Positions 62,868 through 64,000 of a DNA stretch of 64,000 nucleotides are shown one piece after another; positions within the stretch are counted from its first letter, which is position 1; every line of letters starts with the position of its first letter. Made by a program: the position numbers and the translations under genes. The stretch is taken from positions 128,578,941 to 128,642,940 of the forward strand of contig OW804096.1 in assembly GCA_942159475.1 (NCBI GenBank), read 5' to 3'. The notes under the pieces are model-generated. The model saw nothing but the letters and a program-made list of their open reading frames with translations. It ran no database searches and was not told the origin of the DNA. This DNA is from Sthenelais limicola (taxonomy: Eukaryota > Annelida > Polychaeta > Phyllodocida > Sigalionidae).

Positions 62868-64000
62868 TTGCCTGGTATTAAATAACATCTTTAAATTAGC
62901 TCGCTAATGCCCACTATCTAATATAATTTCAAGCCCCGTTGACGGAAGAAGAACAATCTAATTGCTTTTGATATAGAAGCCAAAATTAGTTAGATGAATG
63001 AAGGGAGAGACCTTGTTATGGAATAAACATCGATTTGCTATGTGATGAATTAAAGCGGAAAGACGAGATGTTTCAGTAGGCTACGTGTGACGGCCACATT
63101 CAATCTCCATTCTGCTCCATTTCTGTAAAACTAGAGATCCATCAATAAAATTGACATAATACATGGTCTCAATTCCACGGTGACCTCATCGACATTGAGA
63201 CCAGGACTGTGCATGTCATGTGTCATAACGCATATCAAATCCCACCAATGAAACTCATTTTCTATCCCATCATTGCCAATGCCATTCCAGTGTACCGGTT
63301 GGTTATTTGGCTTGATATCTAAACCTCTCAATACACGCTTAGTACAATGTATTTTAGACCGTTATGGTAAAACCTCAGAGTAAATGAAACGGAGGTAAAA
63401 CTGGCCCTGCCTTTGTTGATGATGCCGATATGTAGGAAAAGCCCAACTCACAAGGGTATTAAACGGAATGTTATTATTGCATTAAAAGTGACTAGTCAGT
63501 TCTTGATGACCAAGGGAAGAGGCCACTTCGTGAGGGGTGGGAGCCTGCAGAAGAACATGTATAGGCCTACACTTCGTTTATATCTTTTGTCTCTGGCATA
63601 ATCTAGATAGACATTATCTGTCGTATCACTTCACAGAGACGTATGATACCGCCATGTAGGAAGCCTTTATTTGCACGATTCATAGAGTGCTCCTTAAGTA
63701 GAACAGCACTATTAGTATTAGCTGAACTCATGCATGTGGTAGGGGAAACGGGTACTTGTAGGTAGGTTCAACCGTCGGTTATAGGCCCATCGATCGAGGA
63801 TAGCATTTGACTAGCGCCGAGCCATGAATGATTTCAGGGCTGTGGTAGTGTTCAGAGGCTAGGTTGGGAAAAATAGGTCAGTGCCTCAGTGACGAATGCG
63901 GGCCGAACGACCCGAATTGTTAACATGGCGTCGTTCTTCGGCTTGGGAAGGACCTAAATAATAATGGGAAAGCTTCACAATAAATGACTCCAATCACCGT
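62868..64000. other. gene-free stretch at the right edge
   Basis: No convincing exon or repeat. ACATGGCG at about 63924 repeats the ATGGC core seen at the candidate start. If the candidate promoter at 62.5 kb is real, this would be first intron. Confidence 0.45.

Overview
The window reads as non-coding DNA from an animal genome, with no bacterial or phage gene organisation. There are no long open reading frames, no operon-like spacing, and no rRNA or tRNA gene or protein domain that I recognise. The longest reading frame (187 codons at 51.1-51.6 kb) is about what chance gives in 64 kb of this composition. Four pure C runs of 11-16 bases, CA and CT microsatellites, long pyrimidine tracts, TACATGTA-type words and TAGGCCTA-type words suggest a marine invertebrate, possibly an echinoderm or another invertebrate deuterostome. 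The taxon is a guess from texture, not from a gene match.

Layout. From 0 to 23 kb the + strand carries several splice-site-bounded open segments. The most persuasive are a possible last coding exon at 22902-23014 (acceptor, 37 codons, stop, then AATAAA about 220 bases later) and a phase-compatible partner at 20863-21025. Four very short phase-compatible segments lie at 41-3036. I could not name a protein for any of these, and each could be chance. If real, they are the 3' end of a gene with large introns. From 23 to 62 kb I see no exon I would defend; this part looks like a gene desert with simple repeats, small duplications, hairpins and recognisable transcription-factor sites. At 62.5-62.9 kb a CpG-rich patch with three CCAAT-type boxes precedes an ATG in good Kozak context, a weak candidate promoter and first exon on the + strand.

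The clearest unexplained signal is a short word, TGGCTTCC / GGAAGCCA. I found 22 exact copies by eye where about 2 are expected, and 10 of them extend to ATGGCTTCC / GGAAGCCAT where about 0.5 are expected. Copies cluster (five within 0.9 kb at 15.4-16.3 kb) and several form inverted pairs, for example 27286-27306, 31327-31342 and 50933-50959. This looks like a dispersed regulatory motif. Its ends resemble an ETS core (GGAA) and a YY1/Pho-type core (GCCAT), but the factor is unknown to me.

Other structure: three G-quadruplex-capable tracts, a perfect 10-bp hairpin at 55685-55710, small tandem duplications (28, 18-21 and 19 bp units), a cluster of nuclear-receptor half-sites at 24.7 kb beside an E2F-type site, and two RFX X-box-like sites.
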